A stretch of 32,221 nt of DNA from Terriglobia bacterium (GTDB lineage: Bacteria; Acidobacteriota; Terriglobia; Terriglobales; Acidobacteriaceae), in contig JAVUPY010000072.1 in the NCBI GenBank assembly GCA_032252755.1, positions 1 through 32,221 of the forward strand, read 5' to 3'. Under the pieces are notes generated by a model. That model was not told where the DNA came from. It did no database searches and worked only from the letters and a program-made list of their open reading frames with translations. A program made the position numbers and the translations under genes. Shown here in pieces: positions 20,208 through 27,648 of the stretch; within the stretch, counting starts at the first letter, position 1; each line of letters opens with the position of its first letter.

Positions 20208-21026
20208 ATGAATATTTTCACCTTTCGTCATGAGTTCATCATCTCCTGCTCCCTGATCCTGGTGCTCGGCCATCTTTCGACGGCGCAGCAACCGGATACA
20301 GTCCCGGTTACGAACCAGATTTACTACGACACCGAGCAGTTGGTTGACAACCTCATCGAAATGAACCTCCACCGGCTTCAAGCGCTTCGAGCGTATGAGT
20401 CGAATAGAACCTATCGGGTCGAGTATCACGGATTTGGGGGCGCTCGCACTGCAGAAATGGCTGTGAAGGTGAAATATTCAGCACCACGATCGAAGGAATT
20501 CACGGTTGAATCAGCGAGCGGATCCAAATTACTCATCGATAGAGTGTTAAAGAAACTGCTGGAGGCGGAAAAAGAAGCATTGGACGAGGAGGTTCAGCGT
20601 CGTTCAGCACTAAATCGCGACAATTATGATTTCACGTTGGTTGGCTTTGAAGACACTGCCTTCGGTCCAATGTACGTGCTGGTCGTCGAGCCTAAAAAGA
20701 AAGATAAGTTTCTCTATCGAGGGCGGATTTGGGTAGACGCGTCGGACTTCGCAGTGACGCGGTTAGTGGCAGAGCCAGCGAAGAACCCGTCATTCTGGAC
20801 GAAGAAATCCGAAATCGAACAGGAGTACAGAAAGGTAGACGACTTCTGGCTTCCTGAGCGCAACCACAGCCTGTCGTCGATTCGACTCGGCGGACGGGCT
20901 GATCTGACGATTGAGTACAACGATTACCAGATAACGAGCGCAGCTCCGGTCGAAAAGTTATCCCTGAAGGAATCGGCCCCTTCAGCCGATTTTGGGCTCG
21001 CGCAACAACCGGGCGAATTCCGGTAG
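20208..21026 (+). CDS. Periplasmic LolA-like outer-membrane lipoprotein-sorting protein
   Basis: A 272-residue exported protein with an N-terminal signal (FIISCSLILVLGHLSTAQQ). The mature part has the order typical of the LolA/LppX-like beta-sheet fold: YRVEYHGFGGARTAEMAVKV, DFTLVGFEDTAFGPMYVL, then KDKFLYRGRIWVDASDFAVT, KNPSFWTKKSEIEQEYRKVD and FWLPERN, ending in DLTIEYNDYQI. Such proteins bind lipids or lipoproteins; this one is not LolA itself. ATG 20208 follows AGGCAGGA; the longer frame from 20064 crosses the promoter. Its 3' end overlaps the convergent zinc-ribbon gene by 45 bases. Confidence 0.82.
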   Translation: MNIFTFRHEFIISCSLILVLGHLSTAQQPDTVPVTNQIYYDTEQLVDNLIEMNLHRLQALRAYESNRTYRVEYHGFGGARTAEMAVKVKYSAPRSKEFTVESASGSKLLIDRVLKKLLEAEKEALDEEVQRRSALNRDNYDFTLVGFEDTAFGPMYVLVVEPKKKDKFLYRGRIWVDASDFAVTRLVAEPAKNPSFWTKKSEIEQEYRKVDDFWLPERNHSLSSIRLGGRADLTIEYNDYQITSAAPVEKLSLKESAPSADFGLAQQPGEFR

Positions 21027-21308
21027 GGGGGTGCTTTCCCGCCGTCTGGCCTGACCTGCGACTTCGCATGCGGGCTCTTGTCCGGAAATTCCGCGGAAAC
21101 TCAAATCCCATTCGATCGGTGGGAAGTGACGAACTAAGGCCTCTTTCTTTTCTTGCCTTTGACCACAACTCAAACAGACGGCCCCCACTTGCCTGATATC
21201 GATTTCTTTCGTGATCTCAGTCTCACGTATTCCGAGCGATCCAGCAACAACTGGTCCCCCGCAGGTCTCACAACGATACACACAAAGATGAAGGTGCTGC
21301 CTTTTCAT
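20982..21308 (-). CDS. Zinc-ribbon protein (108 aa), probably leaderless mRNA
   Basis: Cys13/16 (YRCETCGGPVV) and Cys45/48 (AVCLSCGQRQ) form a zinc ribbon; between them lies ITKEIDIRQVG. The C-terminal half is less ordered and overlaps the end of the LolA-like gene. There is no ribosome binding site before ATG 21308. Instead a palindrome promoter puts the transcription start on the A of the ATG, which explains the missing site. Function is unknown. Confidence 0.7.
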   Translation of the reverse strand: MKRQHLHLCVYRCETCGGPVVAGSLGIRETEITKEIDIRQVGAVCLSCGQRQEKKEALVRHFPPIEWDLSFRGISGQEPACEVAGQARRRESTPLPEFARLLREPKIG

Positions 21309-21314
21309 CCGAGG

Positions 21315-21357
21315 AGTGTATCTCGACAACGGTTGTGGTACTGATCAATCTTGACCA
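21315..21357 (-). promoter_or_regulatory. Crp/Fnr-type promoter giving a leaderless transcript
   Basis: On the reverse strand TGGTCAAGATTGATCA (21357-21342), TACACT (21320-21315) after 21 bases, then 6 bases and ATG 21308. With the usual numbering the start is 21308 itself. Confidence 0.7.
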
Positions 21358-21382
21358 TCTTAAATTGATTCAACGCGCGAGG

Positions 21383-21622
21383 ATGCGAGTAGTACTACCC
21401 GTTGGAATGTACCTCTGTTACCGAACTTGTGATGGGCGCAAAGAAGCAGGGCGCTTAGAAGCGGTACCTAATCTTCGTCTTAACATCAGCGAGGTGATCG
21501 ACGGCCCAATTGGGGATCTCCCATTTTGGACAGTTTTTGCTGTGCGCTCGCAGAGCACGCCAGAGGGCAGGTACTGCGTGCCAGATCGGATTAAGTTGAG
21601 CACTATTGCTCAGACTGCGTGA
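21383..21622 (+). CDS. Possible small protein (79 aa), uncertain
   Basis: The frame reads MRVVLPVGMYLCYRTCDGRK, then NLRLNISEVIDGPIGDLPFW and RYCVPDRIKLSTIAQTA. Composition is protein-like, but the GAGG motif directly abuts the ATG, and the 3' end runs into the palindrome promoter at 21597. An upstream GTG at 21335 lies inside another promoter. It may be a decayed gene. No family is recognised. Confidence 0.35.
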   Translation: MRVVLPVGMYLCYRTCDGRKEAGRLEAVPNLRLNISEVIDGPIGDLPFWTVFAVRSQSTPEGRYCVPDRIKLSTIAQTA

Positions 21623-21640
21623 CGTTATCCAGGCTAGCCT
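21597..21640 (+). promoter_or_regulatory. Crp/Fnr-type promoter of the glycosyltransferase/GH130 operon
   Basis: TGAGCACTATTGCTCA (21597-21612), then GAC, and TAGCCT (21635-21640) after 22 bases. Start expected near 21647. Confidence 0.65.
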
Positions 21641-21754
21641 AAAGGTTCCCAGGGAAGCTGCTTAATTCTAGGACCGCTCACAACGTCAATCAGCCGAAGC
21701 AACAGCAAGGACTTCATGAGTACAGTTAATCTACCCATCATCAAGGAGATATTA

Positions 21755-24193
21755 ATGGCCCCATTACCGGAGAGTGCATCCTTGAGGGCTACGCCATCGC
21801 GCCTGAAGGCGCGGACCAGTCCGGTGCTGGAAAAACTCGCAGCTTCGTTCGGAATCATTTCCGGCGCCCCCCATCCCAGTCGGATTGCTGTAGTCGGAAA
21901 CTACCTCCCACGACAGTGTGGGATTGCGACGTTTACAACGGATCTCTGTGATGCAATCGGCGGAGAATACGGATCTGCTCAATTGCTGGCAGTTCCAGTC
22001 AACGATCCTGGTTCTCACTACAGTTATCCCGCACGTGTGCGATTCGAACTCACGGAGGGAGATCCTTCCTCCTACGAGGACGCTGCCGATTTCCTCAACT
22101 TCAGCAATGTCGATCTCGTTTCCCTTCAGCACGAGTACGGCATCTTTGGCGGCCCGGCTGGAAGCCACATTTTGCGCCTTTTGCGACGCCTCAAGATGCC
22201 GGTAGTTACAACACTTCACACGGTTCTTCGTGAGCCGGACTCGAATCAACGCCTGGTCATGGAAGAAATCGCTCTCCTCTCGGACCGCCTCATCGTAATG
22301 AGTGAGCACTCCTCGAGATTGTTACAAACGGTGTTCAATGTTCATGAAGAGAAGATCGATATCATCCCTCATGGCGTTCCAGACCTTCCCTTTGGAGATC
22401 CCAACTACTACAAAGACACTTCAGGAACAGAAGGCAAAGCGGTTTTGCTCACGTTCGGACTCCTGACGCCAAACAAAGGAATTGAAAAGGTAATCGAGGC
22501 ACTGCCGCGAATCGTTGCTCAACATCCGGAAGTGGTCTACCTGATCGTGGGTGCGACGCATCCCCATATCAGACGACGCGAGGGAGACCGATACCGGCTT
22601 CAGCTGCAGGCCCTGGCAAGGAAGCTTGGGGTTGAACGTAATGTGATATTTCACAACCGATTCGTTACTCCTGAAGAGATGGCTCAATTCGTCGGCTCAG
22701 CCGACATCTACATCACCCCGTATCGCTACGAAGCACAAGCCGTCTCCGGAACCCTCGCATACGCTGTCGGCGCGGGTAAGGCGGTCATCTCAACCCCATA
22801 CTGGCACGCGTCCGAACTGCTGGATGAGGACCGCGGAGTGCTGGTCCCCTTTGATGACTCCGGCGCAATCGCGACCGCGGCGATTGACCTCCTGGAGAAC
22901 GAAGCAACTCGTCACGCGATGCGCAAGAAAGCTTACCTCTACGCGCGTGATACGGTGTGGAAAAAAGTCGCTCAGACCTACATGAGCGTGTTCGTTCGCG
23001 CCCGAACCGACCGCATGAGGACGCCGCGGATTGCGTTCTCCGACTTGAACGCTGAAAGAACGCTGGACAGATTGCCATCGCTAAACCTGGATCATCTGCA
23101 TCGAATGACAGACCACACCGGGATCTTGCAGCACGCGGTGTTTTCGGTTCCCAACTACCGGGAAGGCTATGCGACCGATGATAACGCTCGCGCGCTCATC
23201 GTCACTGTCCTGATGGAACAGCTCGGAATGACGGAAATACGCGAGTCGGCAGAGTTGGCGTCGTGCTATCTGGCATATCTATGGCACGCGTTCAACCCCG
23301 CGACAGGCCGGTTCAGAAATTTTCTGAGCTATGAGCGCCAGTGGCACGAAACCGAAGGTTCCGAAGACAGCCACGGACGCGCATTGTGGGGACTGGGAAC
23401 TGTTCTCGGACGATCGAAATCTCCGGGCTTAAGAGGCACAGCAGGTCGGCTTTTCGAGATAGCACTCCCGGCAATCCATACTTTCAGCAGCCCGCGGGCG
23501 TGGGCGTTTGCTGTTCTGGGCTTGCAGGAATATCTCGACCGTTTTCCCGGCGATCGAGCAGCTCTCCAGACAAGAGATGAGATGGCACACAGGCTGATGG
23601 ACATCTACGCCACTAATCACTCACCGGGTTGGCAGTGGTTTGAGGACGTTCTTGCATACTCAAACTCCCGATTGCCTCAGGCTCTCGTAGCGTGTGCTTC
23701 GCGGACCGGCGACAAGGCGATGCTGGCAGCCGGCCTCGAATCTCTGGACTGGTTCGTTACCATGCAACGCTGTGAATCAAAAGGCCACTTTGTGCCGATC
23801 GGCTCACAGGGCTTTTATCGCAAGGGCGGAGTGAAAGCCCGGTTCGACCAGCAACCAGTGGAGGCAGGCGCAACCGTCTCCGCATGTCTCCAGGCTTATG
23901 GTGCCACCGGAGATGATCGCTGGTTAAAAGACGCGTGGTCGGCCTTCAACTGGTTCCTCGGCGACAACGATCTCCAGATTGCCCTCTACGATTCCAGCAC
24001 CGGTGGGTGCCGGGACGGTCTACACCCCGACCGAGCCAATGAAAATCAAGGAGCCGAATCCACTCTCGCATTCCTGATGGCATTGCTGGAAATGCGCCTT
24101 CTCGAAGACACCGAGATAGCCACGGGTAAACACGAAGCGTTGACCGAAGCAGCCGACCTTGAGAATTCCCGTATTCCACTGGAGATTCGATGA
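21755..24193 (+). CDS. GT4 glycosyltransferase fused to an all-alpha C-terminal domain
   Basis: About 812 residues. The N-terminal half is a GT-B glycosyltransferase of family 4. Its first Rossmann domain starts at RIAVVGNYLPRQCGIATFT, and the donor-side domain has LTFGLLTPNKGIEKVIEALP, YLIVGATHP and the motif EAQAVSGTLAYAVGAGKAV. From about residue 430 an alpha-helical domain follows (LDHLHRMTDHTGILQHAVFS, YREGYATDDNARALI, later FRNFLSYERQWHE and DSHGRALWGLG), resembling an alpha/alpha-barrel glycosidase-like domain. The fusion next to GH130 suggests synthesis or turnover of a mannose-type glycan (inference). ATG 21755 has AAGGAG 6 bases upstream; ATG 21716 (AAGGA, 5 bases) is a real alternative. 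It overlaps GH130 by ATGA. Confidence 0.88.
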   Translation: MAPLPESASLRATPSRLKARTSPVLEKLAASFGIISGAPHPSRIAVVGNYLPRQCGIATFTTDLCDAIGGEYGSAQLLAVPVNDPGSHYSYPARVRFELTEGDPSSYEDAADFLNFSNVDLVSLQHEYGIFGGPAGSHILRLLRRLKMPVVTTLHTVLREPDSNQRLVMEEIALLSDRLIVMSEHSSRLLQTVFNVHEEKIDIIPHGVPDLPFGDPNYYKDTSGTEGKAVLLTFGLLTPNKGIEKVIEALPRIVAQHPEVVYLIVGATHPHIRRREGDRYRLQLQALARKLGVERNVIFHNRFVTPEEMAQFVGSADIYITPYRYEAQAVSGTLAYAVGAGKAVISTPYWHASELLDEDRGVLVPFDDSGAIATAAIDLLENEATRHAMRKKAYLYARDTVWKKVAQTYMSVFVRARTDRMRTPRIAFSDLNAERTLDRLPSLNLDHLHRMTDHTGILQHAVFSVPNYREGYATDDNARALIVTVLMEQLGMTEIRESAELASCYLAYLWHAFNPATGRFRNFLSYERQWHETEGSEDSHGRALWGLGTVLGRSKSPGLRGTAGRLFEIALPAIHTFSSPRAWAFAVLGLQEYLDRFPGDRAALQTRDEMAHRLMDIYATNHSPGWQWFEDVLAYSNSRLPQALVACASRTGDKAMLAAGLESLDWFVTMQRCESKGHFVPIGSQGFYRKGGVKARFDQQPVEAGATVSACLQAYGATGDDRWLKDAWSAFNWFLGDNDLQIALYDSSTGGCRDGLHPDRANENQGAESTLAFLMALLEMRLLEDTEIATGKHEALTEAADLENSRIPLEIR

Positions 24194-25176
24194 GTGTGGC
24201 AACGACTATAGGTAAGACTCACGACGAACCGCTACTTCACCGGCATCCGTCAAACCCGATCTTGTCGAGCAAGGATTGGCCATACCCGGTAAACACTGTT
24301 TTCAATGCTGGCGCAACTCTGCTCGATGACGGAACAACTCTCCTGCTCTGTCGGGTAGAAGACCGCCGAGGCATCTCGCATCTCTGTGCCGCTCGATCGG
24401 TGAACGGTGTTGATGGATGGAGAGTTGATGTAACTCCCACGCTGGTGCCAAACCCGGAGGAATACCCGGAAGAGTTGTGGGGCATCGAGGATCCTCGGTT
24501 GACGTTTGTGCCGGAACTGAAGCAGTACGCTGTTGTCTACACTTCCTACTCACGTGGAGGGCCCGGTGTTTCACTCGCCCTCACCAAAGATTTTCGGACA
24601 TTCGAGCGATTCGGCGTGATTATGTCTCCAGATGACAAGGACGCCGCGCTCCTCCCACGCAAGATCGGCGGCTTCTGGGCGCTTGTCCATCGGCCTATGA
24701 CGGCTCTCGGCGCTCACATGTGGATCTCGTATTCTCCTGACCTTCGACACTGGGGCGGTCACAAGGTAATGATGGAAGCACGCCGTGGGGCGTGGTGGGA
24801 CGCCAACAAAATTGGCATGTCGCCGCCGCCCATTGAGACTTCCAGGGGCTGGCTTGTTATTTACCACGGTGTTCGTCACACGCCTTCCGGGTGCCTCTAC
24901 CGGCTTGGATTGGCACTCTTCGACCTCGAGAAGCCCGAAAAGTTGGTACTCAGGGGAGACTCCTGGATATTCGGGCCCGAGACCGACTATGAGCGCCATG
25001 GCGATGTCAACGATGTTGTGTTCCCATGCGGTTACACGAAGGATCCCGACGGCGACACGCTCAACATTTACTACGGAGCAGCGGATTGCTCGATTGCACT
25101 GGCCCGGACGAGCGTACGCGCTCTCCTCGAATGGTTGGACGTCAATGGAATGTGCGAGCGCCGGCAGCGTTTGTAG
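24190..25176 (+). CDS. GH130 family glycoside phosphorylase/hydrolase
   Basis: A 328-residue five-bladed beta-propeller enzyme of family GH130. Motifs are NPILSSKDWP, VFNAGATLLDDGTTLLLCRV, the hallmark WGIEDPRLTFV, KDAALLPRK, WDANKIGMSPPPIET, GWLVIYHGV, YRLGLALFDLEKPEKLVLR and DVNDVVFPCG. The Asp of GIEDPR belongs to the catalytic motif. GH130 enzymes act on beta-mannosides, mostly as phosphorylases such as mannosylglucose or mannooligosaccharide phosphorylase. Whether this one is a phosphorylase or hydrolase cannot be read. There is no signal peptide, so it is cytoplasmic. It is coupled by ATGA to the glycosyltransferase fusion. Confidence 0.92.
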   Translation: MSVATTIGKTHDEPLLHRHPSNPILSSKDWPYPVNTVFNAGATLLDDGTTLLLCRVEDRRGISHLCAARSVNGVDGWRVDVTPTLVPNPEEYPEELWGIEDPRLTFVPELKQYAVVYTSYSRGGPGVSLALTKDFRTFERFGVIMSPDDKDAALLPRKIGGFWALVHRPMTALGAHMWISYSPDLRHWGGHKVMMEARRGAWWDANKIGMSPPPIETSRGWLVIYHGVRHTPSGCLYRLGLALFDLEKPEKLVLRGDSWIFGPETDYERHGDVNDVVFPCGYTKDPDGDTLNIYYGAADCSIALARTSVRALLEWLDVNGMCERRQRL

Positions 25177-25181
25177 AGCTC

Positions 25182-25403
25182 ATGAATATCCTGCGTTGGA
25201 TGTTTCAATTCGTTTTCCGTTGCCGACATCGGCACCTGAGCCGAGTCTTCACAATCGGCAATAGGACATACCAGGTCTGCTTTGATTGTGCGGGTCAGGT
25301 CCCATATCCGCGGAAACCTGTCAGGCCCGACAAGCTGCCTGCCGATTCTGATAAGTCCTCCGCAAGCAAGGACACGAAGCCATCCCAAATTCGAGCAAGT
25401 TGA
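25182..25403 (+). CDS. Small Cys/His-rich protein (73 aa)
   Basis: The first 40 residues are conserved-looking: MNILRWMFQFVFRCRHRHLS, RVFTIGNRTYQVCFDCAGQV. Cys14, His16, His18 and Cys33/36 suggest a zinc site. Similar proteins (CRHRHLSRVFTI..RTYQVC.DCG) are ones I associate with acidobacteria, often beside glycosyltransferase genes; function unknown. The tail is charged and disordered. It starts 5 bases after the GH130 stop and probably belongs to that operon, although the ribosome binding site is poor. Confidence 0.7.
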   Translation: MNILRWMFQFVFRCRHRHLSRVFTIGNRTYQVCFDCAGQVPYPRKPVRPDKLPADSDKSSASKDTKPSQIRAS

Positions 25404-25447
25404 CCCGATTGCAATGAACACACTGAACTTCGGACCTCGGGGTTAGG

Positions 25448-25490
25448 TGAGCGGTATTGCTCAGATTTCGCCAGCCACAAGAGCTAGTGT
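25448..25490 (+). promoter_or_regulatory. Crp/Fnr-type promoter upstream of the MEHP gene at 25562
   Basis: TGAGCGGTATTGCTCA (25448-25463), then GAT, and TAGTGT (25485-25490) after 21 bases. The palindrome is identical to the one at 14240. Confidence 0.68.
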
Positions 25491-25561
25491 GGAGGGTATG
25501 AAGTCGGGCGTATTCCCGTGAAGAAAGAGAGCGGCGATTCGCAGCAGTAGCCGAAATCATA

Positions 25562-25651
25562 ATGGAACATCCTCTCAAAGACTCTGTTGTACGAATTATT
25601 TGTCGAACCCGTGTTGCGGTTGTTTACCTGGCCGACAGTACTCCGACGTAA
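25562..25651 (+). CDS. Very small MEHP-family protein (29 aa)
   Basis: The frame reads MEHPLKDSVVRIICRTRVAV, VYLADSTPT. Its first 20 codons match the DNA of the gene at 4988, which differs by a one-base shift. In the common frame the substitutions are conservative (KDSVVRIICRT against KDFVIRLVCRT), which supports translation in this frame. No ribosome binding site is obvious. Both copies sit behind a palindrome promoter. Function is unknown. Confidence 0.45.
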   Translation: MEHPLKDSVVRIICRTRVAVVYLADSTPT

Positions 25652-25661
25652 GGCCCCAGCA

Positions 25662-25748
25662 ATGAACACCCAGGAACACACAACAGAACCTACCCGCCCA
25701 CCGCGATTGCGAGCAAGGCGGCTGAAACCGGGATGGAGGCTTCGGTAG
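25662..25748 (+). CDS. Possible small basic peptide (28 aa)
   Basis: ATG 25662 is preceded by AAGG 8 bases upstream and opens MNTQEHTTEPTRPPRLRARR, LKPGWRLR. It ends one base before the ATG of the next frame at 25750, a spacing typical of coupled genes. It follows the MEHP gene by 10 bases. The sequence is short and basic and matches no family I know. Confidence 0.4.
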   Translation: MNTQEHTTEPTRPPRLRARRLKPGWRLR

Positions 25749-25749
25749 C

Positions 25750-25956
25750 ATGACCAGCATTCTATTTACAGTTCAAGTTACGGCTCGGCCAGAGAACCTT
25801 GGCGATGGGAATAATGAGCGCTATGCTGCGCAAGCGTTTGCAACGAACGGCACGCTGCTTCACTATCATGGCGAAGGCCCCACAGTGGCGGCGGCGTTTC
25901 GCCAGTTTGTCCGCACAATCGATGGGCAGGAGTGCGGTCCTACCCATAAGCAGTAG
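25750..25956 (+). CDS. Small hypothetical protein (68 aa)
   Basis: The frame reads MTSILFTVQVTARPENLGDG, then RYAAQAFATNGTLLHYHGEG and PTVAAAFRQFVRTIDGQECG. Its pattern of a strand, a variable loop, a second strand with GxGPTVxxA and a final helix looks like a small alpha/beta domain of the HicB/DUF1902-like type, but I cannot confirm this. GGAGG lies about 10 bases upstream. It is close behind the small frames at 25562 and 25662, so probably in the same transcript. Confidence 0.5.
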   Translation: MTSILFTVQVTARPENLGDGNNERYAAQAFATNGTLLHYHGEGPTVAAAFRQFVRTIDGQECGPTHKQ

Positions 25957-26001
25957 CGGCGTTGAAGCTCAACCTGCCGCGGATCATCACGGGTTACTAC
26001 G

Positions 26002-26214
26002 ATGGACAAAAATAAACCGGATGCCTCTTCCAATGCCCCTGCTGACTCCAGCGTCACCCACTTGGGCGTCACTTATACGATCACCCATCACGCACATCAG
26101 TCTGAGACGCCGCTGGAAACATGCACTTACTGCGGAGGCAGCGGCCAGCTCTACTCGCGCAAATGTAAGCACTGCGACGGCCGCGGCATATTCGTGCAAC
26201 CTCGTCGGACCTGA
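26002..26214 (+). CDS. Small DnaJ-type zinc-finger protein (70 aa)
   Basis: The C-terminal half has two CxxCxGxG-like repeats: Cys41/44 (CTYCGGSGQLYS) and Cys55/58 (CKHCDGRGIF). This is the zinc motif of DnaJ cysteine-rich domains, here alone without a J domain. The N-terminal half is polar (NKPDASSNAPADSS, then HLGVTYTITHH). Such small proteins may bind unfolded chains or act as redox/zinc proteins; the role is unknown. The paralogue-like gene at 27371 has the same motif. The ribosome binding site is weak. Confidence 0.7.
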   Translation: MDKNKPDASSNAPADSSVTHLGVTYTITHHAHQSETPLETCTYCGGSGQLYSRKCKHCDGRGIFVQPRRT

Positions 26215-26435
26215 CCGTCAGCGGGGTGCAGATTCCGCCCGCTCCCTATGACCTCGTTTTTGTGCTGCTCCTGACTCGCAACACGCAACCGTGTTTCTGC
26301 ACAGTCGTCTTTATCACACAGCCATTATCCGCATCGTTCCTCGTGATCCATGCCGCTTCTGTCCGCAGGCTCGGTTCGCTGGTATCGTCGGGGCCTTACC
26401 TGTCTCCGAAGCTTCTGCAATGCTCGAAATCAATG
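26215..26435. other. Gap between the DnaJ-zinc gene and a convergent terminator
   Basis: No gene is seen. CTGCACAGTC at about 26298 resembles a right half-site, with a poor TATCCG 22 bases on, but no plus-strand gene follows. Confidence 0.35.
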
Positions 26436-26465
26436 AAAAAGCCCCCGCCAACGAAGGGGGGGGCT
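26436..26465 (-). terminator. Intrinsic terminator of the gene at 26483
   Basis: On the reverse strand AGCCCCC and GGGGGCT flank a short TTCGTTGGC-containing loop, followed by TTTTTC. It lies 18 bases after the stop of the minus-strand secreted-protein gene. On the plus strand there is no T-tract. Confidence 0.75.
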
Positions 26466-26482
26466 GAAACTGTCCTGAGACT

Positions 26483-26929
26483 TCACTGTTTCGGTTCCAG
26501 GATTATCTCGCGTGCCAGGCGGCTTCCAATGATGTCGCGATACGATGCCCGATCAGCGTAGCCGGCCTCGATTTTCGGCATTCCCCCAAAGAGTTGCTGG
26601 CCAAGTTGTTCCGCTTTGTCCGCGTTGGCCTCCATGGTCGTCAGGTCCTTGTATTCGGTCATCAAGATCACGTTGCAGTCGGTCGGGTTGTGCGCTTCCG
26701 TGCTTATTGCTTTGTAACTGAGCACGTATCCCGCTTTCTTCATGGCATCCTGTTCTGTTTTCCAGTCTCCCGCCAGGTAACGGGCATACCTGTCTTCCAT
26801 TCCAGCCTTCACGTGGATGCACTGGAGTTGCCACACAGATCCATCGTGGTATGGCTTCGACTGTGCCAGCAAAGGCAAAGCAAATAACAGCAGGCATACG
26901 ACGGCAAGTGCCAAGGCGATTCTTCTCAT
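26483..26929 (-). CDS. Secreted small alpha/beta protein (148 aa)
   Basis: A signal peptide (RRIALALAVVCLLLFALPLL, AQS) is followed by about 125 residues. VWQLQCIHVKAGMEDRYARY, LAGDWKTEQDAMKKAGYVLS, NPTDCNVILMTEYKDLTTME, then ANADKAEQLGQQLFGG. The strand-helix-strand-strand-helix order is that of a dimeric ferredoxin-like alpha/beta (ABM-type) domain. It is probably periplasmic. Function is not known. The gene has its own palindrome promoter (27017-27059) and an intrinsic terminator, so it is a single-gene unit. Confidence 0.82.
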   Translation of the reverse strand: MRRIALALAVVCLLLFALPLLAQSKPYHDGSVWQLQCIHVKAGMEDRYARYLAGDWKTEQDAMKKAGYVLSYKAISTEAHNPTDCNVILMTEYKDLTTMEANADKAEQLGQQLFGGMPKIEAGYADRASYRDIIGSRLAREIILEPKQ

Positions 26930-27016
26930 CTAAGTCTCTCTCTTTCTTCGTGGGATTCGGAACCGATAAGCCCAAAGGCGTGCTTCAGAGTGGGCAGAAC
27001 ACCCACACGTTGAAAG

Positions 27017-27059
27017 ATAATGCCAGCGTCGTGAGCTTCAGACTGTTCTAGATTGACCA
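27017..27059 (-). promoter_or_regulatory. Crp/Fnr-type promoter of the secreted alpha/beta protein
   Basis: On the reverse strand TGGTCAATCTAGAACA (27059-27044), then GTC, and CATTAT (27022-27017) after 21 bases. Start expected near 27010, about 80 bases before the ATG. Confidence 0.65.
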
Positions 27060-27137
27060 CTTCCAGAAAATGGACGAAGACAACCCCAAATTGACAGTTC
27101 AGGATGAGCCCCGAAAATGCGACCTTTACCCACTCAC

Positions 27138-27166
27138 ATTGACGGATGCTCACGCGAGGCGTACTG
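27138..27166 (+). promoter_or_regulatory. Promoter E (TTGACG-N17-TACTGT)
   Basis: TTGACG (27138-27143), a 17-base spacer ending GAGGCG, TACTGT (27161-27166). The partial leader element begins 33 bases after the start of the -10 box. The gap 26930-27370 contains only this and the palindrome promoter at 27017. Confidence 0.6.
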
Positions 27167-27193
27167 TCGAATCAGTGACTTTTCTCTCTCATT

Positions 27194-27213
27194 CAGATCC
27201 CCTGAGCTAAGTC
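27194..27213 (+). repeat. Leader element, copy E (5' half only)
   Basis: CAGATCCCCTGAGCTAAGTC is kept exactly as in the consensus. The 3' half with hairpin 2 and CTTAG is replaced by unrelated sequence containing CCTCCTCG. The next gene with a motif is at 27371. Confidence 0.6.
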
Positions 27214-27370
27214 TCACGCAACCTCCTCGTTCGCCTCACATTATTGGACAGAACCCAGTTGCATGCAGACAGTCCCGGAAACCCGCTGGAGACTCGCAAG
27301 CGAGAGTGCTTGCACTCCGCAAGGAACTGGTACAAGCCCTGGGGACCGAATAAGCGCCTGATGGCCTTCC

Positions 27371-27568
27371 ATGAATGAACCGAGGTGTCGATTGACTGAA
27401 AGCTCTCGAATTGCGAATGGCCCTTTAGAACCTCTACGAAGACCCTGCCCAACCTGCAGAGGCAGAGGGACGGACTCACATGGACACCACTGCCCGACCT
27501 GCATAGGACAGGGCGAGATCCAGTTCTATGACGCGGAAAGAATCCTGCATGCCGTGCCAAGAAAATGA
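27371..27568 (+). CDS. Small DnaJ-type zinc-finger protein (65 aa)
   Basis: Two CxxCxGxG repeats, Cys26/29 (CPTCRGRGTDSHG) and Cys41/44 (CPTCIGQGEIQFYD), make an isolated DnaJ-like zinc motif, as in the gene at 26002. The N-terminus is polar. No clear ribosome binding site is seen. It probably lies downstream of promoter E, about 200 bases away. The role is unknown; chaperone-like or zinc/redox functions are possible. Confidence 0.68.
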   Translation: MNEPRCRLTESSRIANGPLEPLRRPCPTCRGRGTDSHGHHCPTCIGQGEIQFYDAERILHAVPRK

Positions 27569-27648
27569 TAAGCAAGCGATCCGATACCATGCCAGCGCGG
27601 CGCCAACGTTCGCTCGCTCTTGATGTGGGCAATCACACCTTGATCACT

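Noticed and set aside
26436-26465. Bidirectional terminator
   Set aside because: The T-tract exists only on the minus strand; the plus strand continues with GAAACT.
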